Source of the DNA: Phoronis australis
Lineage: Eukaryota; Phoronida; Phoronidae
Direction of reading: 5' to 3'
Assembly (NCBI GenBank): GCA_002633005.1
Contig: NMRA01000022.1
Coordinates: forward strand, 619,715 to 679,714
Length of the DNA stretch: 60,000 bases
Shown: in pieces, positions 32,861 through 60,000 of the stretch
Layout: each line of letters starts with the position of its first letter
Numbering within the stretch: the first letter of the stretch is position 1
The notes under the pieces: generated by a model
The model's database searches: none
Told to the model about the DNA's origin: nothing
Seen by the model: the letters and a program-made list of their open reading frames with translations, nothing else
Program-made: the position numbers and the translations under genes

Positions 32861-33504
32861 TTCTTGACATGTACTGGCTAATGGTAGTGTCACAGTGGGC
32901 CTAGGACATCCGTATGTGATTAGAGCTTATTAAGGAAACATATTTTAAACCTTACCTTAGGTCCTAATCAAATAAAAATGCATACAAAAATTATCCGAAA
33001 TCCTACGTTGTAGACTGACTTGTAGCAGGTGCTTATTGTGGAGAAGGAGTGGACAAGCATGTCATATTAGAGGTTGTCAAAATGAAAACTACTTTACACT
33101 TTACAACAACTACGGTATCTTGTACTGAAGCTCATTAATTAGTTACAGGGTCAAGTATGATACTATGATACGTAGTTTTAAAAAATTTGTAGTAGTGCAT
33201 CTGGTCAACATGACCATCTGTCAAAGATGCCATCCACAACCCTGTATAGTAAGCTGTTGTGACATCAACTTGGGTGAGTTATGCCAGGTTCTGTCACTGC
33301 TCGGTTACATCTGGCACCTCTGCAAATGCATTTAAAAATAGCAACAGAACTCCCTCTTATCTAGTAGTACACCTTGACATATTGTCCTGGCATTACTCCA
33401 TGTCCTCTGTACTCATGTGTGGTTCATTTGTTCTGGATTAAGGAGGACCTGGGATTATATGTACTAATTTTTAAACTTAGAATGTGTTCAAAGCTGCCAT
33501 TCAC

Positions 33505-33790
33505 CCTGCGTAGGAGGCTTAAAAACAAAAAAAAAACCCATTAAATTAGGTCATAAATTCTCATGAAATCGGTCTTAATTTTTCTTACCATGTATAGACT
33601 TTTATTTCAGTTTGCAACAACAACATCAAAACCACCAGCGACTTGGGGAAAACACTTCATAATTTATTTAAGATGTCCAATTCTAAAATTGTGGATTCAA
33701 AAGTGGTACACATTGTGTGTACTCTAGTTGCTTGCTTATTCAGGAAAATTCAGGATCAGATGAGCTTGGTAATGTTTGTAAACCTCAGTG
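33505..33790 (+). repeat. Dispersed repeat, copy 1
   Basis: Diverged direct relative of 42870-43125; shares GAGGCT(T)AAAAACAAAAA, TATTTCAGTT and GTTGCTTGC(T)TATTCAG. Confidence 0.55.
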
Positions 33791-36700
33791 TGTTTGGATT
33801 ATATTGACAGATGAACAGCGGCGAATTGCACCTTTAATTTGTAATCAGCACTGCAGACAATATAATGAGGTGCTAAGAATTACAAAGAAATTACAAAGCA
33901 TGCAAACATTAAAACCCACACAAGAACGAAACGGGTCCGAAGGAAATCCAAAATTAGGCAAAAATCAATCTGTGGAAGTCTTAGTTCACAGGTTGGTCAG
34001 GAACTCATTTGCGGTTACGTATTGACCTCTTGATTGGATCCCAAATACACGTGCTACGTGAACATTTTCTTAACTGCTGGTTGTAGAGGTGGCCTTACAT
34101 ATGTGCCTATGTTGCCTTATTTGACTGGTTGAAAATGAAAATCGAATGAGTGCTTTTATTAATCTAGTAAATTGGGTCTTGTAATATTCTTCACCATGGT
34201 AAAATTCTATTTCTAAAAATTACCATGAAAACATTGAAACTGTCGGCCATTCAAGATAACGGTTCAGAGTTTACTGGGGTTGGCTAACCCTTAAATAATG
34301 TATTTGAAAATGGTGTCTGTAGACATTGCCTATGACTTGAATTGGTAACGGAAATAGCTGTCACGGTAAGAAACATTACGATACAGATTTTATGCGCGTA
34401 AAGGCTTAATTTCGTTACTTAGCCTGCTAACCAGGGCTAAATGCAGCTTGAACAGAAACATACATAGGCCCACATGACGTCGCAAATGTTTTGATTCTAC
34501 TTACTTTTTGACGTGTGACACCGCATAGTCCAAATTTAGACCCATGTTCATAATAGCAGCAGATGAAAAACACTAACCAACACGATAGTACTGTTGCAGA
34601 CGTTTGCAGATATTGGAATAGGCATCTGATTAATTATTTTATTTATTGAGCTGCCAACACCAAACGGTATTTTTTTGTCAAGAGAATATTGTGCAAGCTC
34701 ACTTAGGTTTGTTGGAAATAATATGCAACCGTGGTGGAAACAGAGTGAACAGACCTGCTGGGCAAATTTGCTGATGTTTTTTCATATAACCCCTCTTTTT
34801 AAATGAAAGGCAAAGCACTGGGCAATACCCTGTGAACAGATGGCAAATGCACACATGCACAGCTTCTAATGGTCTCTGTAATGACAATAATCTACATGTA
34901 CATGTATTTTGATGTGTTGTGTATTGTACCAAACCATTATATGGGGAATTCTAGTATTCCTGGTGATGGTATAAGTACACTTCACTCCTCTGAGGTCATT
35001 GCATTTAGGGTGACTGGCACCTGGCCCATTTGTTCTTTGCTTGTATGTAGGTCATATATGTTTAGTTTAGAGTACATGGCATGGGGGGGGGGCATTTTTA
35101 TGACCTCAAGTTAAATTCCTGTTAGAGGGATAGTATGTCAATGTGGCAACTTGGTTGTACAATAATTGTTTTGTATTACGTATCATTACATATCATTTCT
35201 AAATCAACTTTTTTATTCTGGACCAATGAGGTCCAAGAGCTGCTGGAGCTTACAAAGGAAAAGAGACAACCATGTTTACTTGCCCACTTTATGTGGGCGT
35301 CCAAATGGTAGGGTGTCCAAAATTGATTTAGGGTGTCTATTTGTCCCCGCTGGACATTCTCTCCTAAATGAGAGCCTGTGGCATGTCACCTTCAGCTTGA
35401 GACCCACTGCAATTTTCAATGTCAAGTAATCGCGAAGAATTTTTTCGTTCACCGAGTCACTGGACCTTCTCGTATTGGTTGTCATCCGCATTAATTATAG
35501 GTCATTGTCAGTTTACTGTATTCTGTTTAGAGTTGTTTAAAATGTCTATTGTGCTACTCTCAAAGGTAATTGTTTTGCAACAGTATCTGCAATGAATCAT
35601 TGCATCCAGTTGTTTTTTACCCTATTTCGGTCATTATCTCTGATTTCATTGCATTCAGATTGAAGCGCATGTCATTTATGACAGATAATTTTTTTGTAAA
35701 CCACTGGGAAGGTTTGCGTACTGTGTATACGTGGCATGCATGTGACTGAATAGATTCATGCTTTTAAGCAAAAACTTTGCACCTTAAACAGTTACGCATT
35801 TAAATTTTATTATTTTCCAAAATGCCATACAATAAAACGATAAAATGTTCCGCAAGAAAAATGTCCAAGTAGACATGATGATCCCAAGTAAATGCATTAT
35901 TTGCATTGATAGGGTAAATAAGTCATGGCTATTTATGCCTCAATTTTGGTGCAGAATATGTGCTCCATTCCACTGTGAAAAACATTTCAAAATTACGTGA
36001 AGTTCCCCTCATAAGGCTCTAAAATTCCTCTCCAATGGTTGAAAATTTTCACTCAAATTTGAAATCACTTTTAACTCGCACAGTCGAATTGGTGGTGATG
36101 GGGAGTTACAGCATTGGTTTTATTTTCGTTGTGTATTGGGTTCTGTTTAGAAGCAGCTGTAATGGCAGCACGAACTACAAAAGTAGATTTTATTAGGCCA
36201 CAAGTGTTAGTTTTTGTCATTTTTACTGACTAAGTTATGCTAAGTAATTCATTATGTTTGATGAGCTGTGGACTGATCATATATCTGTTTGGCCTTGTTT
36301 TGACATGAGATTCAAAGATCTTAAAATATAGTAAATCATTATATCAGTGGCCATTACTGTATCAGTCTTGCATTTCTGCTATAATTGCATTGGTGCAAAG
36401 AAAATAATTTCATTATCCCGAATCTTCTTTGCATGTTTGGGTGTATGTGATTCTCAAAAGTAAAAGAAGTCCATGTGGACTGGAACATTTTAAAAGCTTG
36501 CCTTTTCAGACATTCTTCGTGCGTCTCTTGCCAATTTCAGTCCTCTAAAACAGGTTTGCATGCAAATTTAAGGATTGCCTCCCATCTTCTCAGAACACGG
36601 CCCAAAGAGTAGAACACTGCTAGCATGTCATTTTTAGGGGTAACACATGCACTTTCCTAAATTCGAAAACTGTGGTTAGGTCCCCTTTGCGACAATCTAA

Positions 36701-37360
36701 ATCCGCCACTGAGGTTCAGCTGCATACCCTGGCTTTTATAAAAAACACCTAGTGCTGTTTCCTGATTTAATCAAGGTTAGGACTTATTGTCACTTTTATC
36801 ACCATTCAGTGACTTTGCTCCTGTTATTACCTGTTGTTTACTTTTCATTATTCTCAATATTCTACATCAGTAAATTTCTGTTTTCAGCAGATAATTTACA
36901 AAAATTCACCTGTGAGTTTGATACTTGCTTATTGTTCGATTGTCGATAATATTAACATAAGTCAAGAATTGTCCAAAGATTTAAACAAGTTGGTCTTTGG
37001 ACTGGGATACATGCCATTTGTCTTGTCAATGTTCAGTCATAATTTTCATCATCTGTCAAGCTCTTTTACGGAGAACCTAATGGAAACTGAAATTTTTTGT
37101 TTTAAAATGAATTATTGAGTGGTGGTGTCATATTTACTATTTATTATATGCCTGTTAGTGCTTTCTATTGTAAGTTTTTTCCATGTGGTGAAATTGATCA
37201 AACGAACCATTCTTCTGCATAACTTTGAAATGACTCCCCTAAAACTATATGATCACATTCAACAACACACAACATATGATGTGTGGTGGTTTTCATATAG
37301 TAATGTGAACAGCTCAAAGTGAAGACGTGGTTGTAGTTCTTAACCACTTAAAATATAGTA
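33791..37360. other. Upstream flank of NT5C2, mostly unclassified
   Basis: Likely holds the NT5C2 promoter and any 5' UTR exon, neither of which I can place. One end of a MITE, AATCCGCCACTG, is at about 36693-36704. No coding exon seen. Confidence 0.4.
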
Positions 37361-58104
<20,744 letters not shown>

Positions 58105-59619
58105 AGAGCGACACCGTGTGACACGGCTGTGGTTATGGAGCACAGACAGTTGTGTCCGGATGGGCTTGGTGGAGATCACGGTGTGGACACTAATGGTTGT
58201 GAATTGCATTTAGACATGTTTAAGTGAGCTGCTCAATTAATGAAATATTTTGGAAAAGCGTCCATAGGTACTAGCACTAGACCATAGCCAGTAGCAGGTT
58301 AAAGAAGTTTATAGTGTATAGATGGAAAGGCATTCTTTTACCCAGTGTGTGTTTGTATTCATCCAAACTTCAACCCCTGTTTGGCTGGTTGATAGCTTTA
58401 ACTTAAGTGGAATTTCACCGTCAGCCTTTCTAGATAAAGAAAATATTTCATTTACTTCATTTTTTCTGTTTATAATATAAAAAATTGAAAATTTCCATAT
58501 TCAGTAATCCTCAATATCCAAACAGTTGTGATGTAAAATGTAAGATTTAAAAAGTTAAAATCAAAAATGATAAGCTTACACCTGTGTCAGTGCAATTTAT
58601 ACAAAATTCATGATTGGGGATGTCACTGTCCACGTTGATGGTTGTGCTTGTTTGCTCTTAGTTTGTTTTTGTGGAGCTTGAGACCTTGAATTTGAATGAG
58701 GACACAACATCTCGGTTTAAATGTTATGCTAAGAACTACTAGTCGTGTTTGCTTGTGTGATATTTTGCAGCCAATGAACGATATGGAAGTTAAAACTCTT
58801 GTTAGTAAATTTTGCAGCAGTTCTGGTTGTTGCTGAGTAATCTGACAACAGTCCTGTAAGTCAGGTTGAGCAACCCACATGAGGCCAGCTTAATGTATTT
58901 AAGTCTCAGGTTGTGCACGACTCTTACGTCAGTTTATGTAGGGCAATAATTGACACTGTGTTGTGTAACTCATTCAGTTGTTTAATTGAGTCTTGTATAA
59001 AATGGGCAAATTGTTACTCAGCATTTTTGTTAACATTCTTCCAGTGAAAGGTGCTTCGTAAACCTCATCCTCAGTCAGTATACTGTATTCTTCCTAATAA
59101 TTACTCAGGGCTTTCCTTTGAACACTCTATTTAGAAGGGCGCTTAGTTGTTATTGAGGTAACGATTGAGAGTTTGGGGAAAACAAGGAAGCGCTCTCATT
59201 ATCTACTTGTTCAATGGTCTGTGTGTGCTTGTTTGTGATAGGGCATGCATTGATGAGCTTTTGAATGTTCACAGTTGTTACATTAAAAATCACTAGTATG
59301 TTCTAAGGTGCATTATGATATTCACCGTATAACTGTATATCATAATATTTAGTGCCAGTAGAAGCCCGTTTTGCTATGTATTATAATTAATTTATGCCAG
59401 AATGTTACAGTGGTTTTCAAGCATATTTAAGAAAACCTTGTTGAAGTCATGTTCAGTAATACTGTTGAAGTTACGCCATATTATTTTAAGGAAGTGTGAA
59501 GCAGTAGTGGTTTAAGTGTGCCAAATCTTCACTGAAAGATTTTGGTTGTTTTTGATGAGGAGACTGGCATGTTGTCAATTTTGTTTGAAAAATACTGTGC
59601 TTTAAAATGTCAGCAGAGT

Positions 59620-59700
59620 GCAGAGAGAGTGGGAGAGAGAGGGAGACAGAGAGAGAGAGAGAGAGAGTGGGAGAGAGAAAAGGGGTTAGAGGGACAGAGA
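59620..59700. repeat. GA-rich microsatellite
   Basis: Purine-only GAGAGA and GGGAGA repeats with few interruptions. Confidence 0.9.
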
Positions 59701-59777
59701 GAATTCATGTCTCATGAGGTACTCTTTGTTAACTTAATATCTTGTTGACGTACTAGTACTATCGTGATATTAGGTTA

Positions 59778-59783
59778 AATAAA
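59778..59783 (+). terminator. NT5C2: Candidate polyadenylation signal of NT5C2
   Basis: AATAAA about 1.67 kb after the stop codon. An earlier ATTAAA at 59282 is an alternative. Confidence 0.45.
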
Positions 59784-59887
59784 ATAACATGAAATGTACC
59801 AGCTTCCTCTTTTTATAGACCTTAGTTTAGTTGGGGAGGAGTTGACCAAATTGTGTTGTGTCTACAAGAATGTCATAGTTAGTTTAA

Positions 59888-60000
59888 GGTCACTATTGTT
59901 TGTAGTTACATACAGCCATTGTACAAACAAGGTCACTATTGTTTGTAGTTACATACAGCCATTGTACAAACAAGGTCACTACTGTTTGTAGTTACATACA
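59888..60000. repeat. 43-bp tandem repeat with internal hairpin, about 2.6 copies
   Basis: Each unit contains TTGTTTGTA and, about 20 bases on, TACAAACAA, its exact complement. The array runs off the window. Confidence 0.88.

Larger units (their letters stand above)
58105..59800 (+). other. NT5C2: NT5C2 3' UTR (probable)
   Basis: No open frame of note. Contains an ATTAAA at 59282 and a GA-rich microsatellite at 59620-59700. AATAAA at 59778-59783 is the best polyadenylation signal; the exact end is unknown. Confidence 0.5.

Overview
The window is nuclear DNA from an animal, most likely a marine invertebrate. Genes are intron-rich with GT-AG introns, the base composition is AT-rich, and THAP-bearing TTAA-target transposons, hAT-like and Harbinger-like MITEs, a non-LTR retrotransposon tail and tRNA-derived SINEs are all present. 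I cannot name the species from sequence alone. A run of N (26584-26833) shows this is a draft assembly. Coding exons were assembled by hand by splicing in phase and comparing with remembered vertebrate family members.

Two protein-coding genes lie back to back and point away from each other. On the minus strand, 13413 down to 2276, are the first eleven coding exons of an NSD-family histone H3K36 methyltransferase with an HMG box (NSD2-like). They encode the N-terminus, PWWP1, HMG box, PHD1, PHD2 and the start of PHD3. The PWWP2, AWS and SET exons must lie beyond position 1. On the plus strand, 37361-58104, is a complete 13-exon gene for a cytosolic purine 5'-nucleotidase (NT5C2-like), predicted at 578 residues with all four HAD-phosphatase motifs. 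Its 3' UTR probably ends near an AATAAA at 59778.

The 24 kb between the genes (13.4-37.4 kb), and intron 12 of the NSD gene, are mostly transposon wreckage that can partly be ordered in time. Element family E1 (324-1949 and, inverted, 14654-17567) has TTAA-type ends and a THAP remnant. The right E1 copy was later invaded by another TTAA element, R3 (15186-16606), which has a second inverted copy at 29751-31358. A Harbinger-like MITE sits exactly at the edge of the right E1 copy. A directly duplicated block (23808-25071 and 26834-28067) carries a TTAA element in one copy and is empty in the other. A hAT-like MITE (28190-28681) splits a THAP-like repeat whose unsplit relative is at about 32450-32850. 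A LINE C-terminal fragment (19665-20418) ends in a classic 3' tail.

The most unusual observations are in NT5C2. At the 3' ends of exons 6 and 9 the exon end and its splice donor have been tandemly duplicated. At exon 6 there are 16 copies at an exact 23-bp period, with 14 consensus GTAAGT donors in a row; at exon 9 there are two copies 97 bp apart. Use of any distal donor would break the reading frame within or just after the catalytic core, so splicing must choose the first donor or the gene must tolerate aberrant transcripts.
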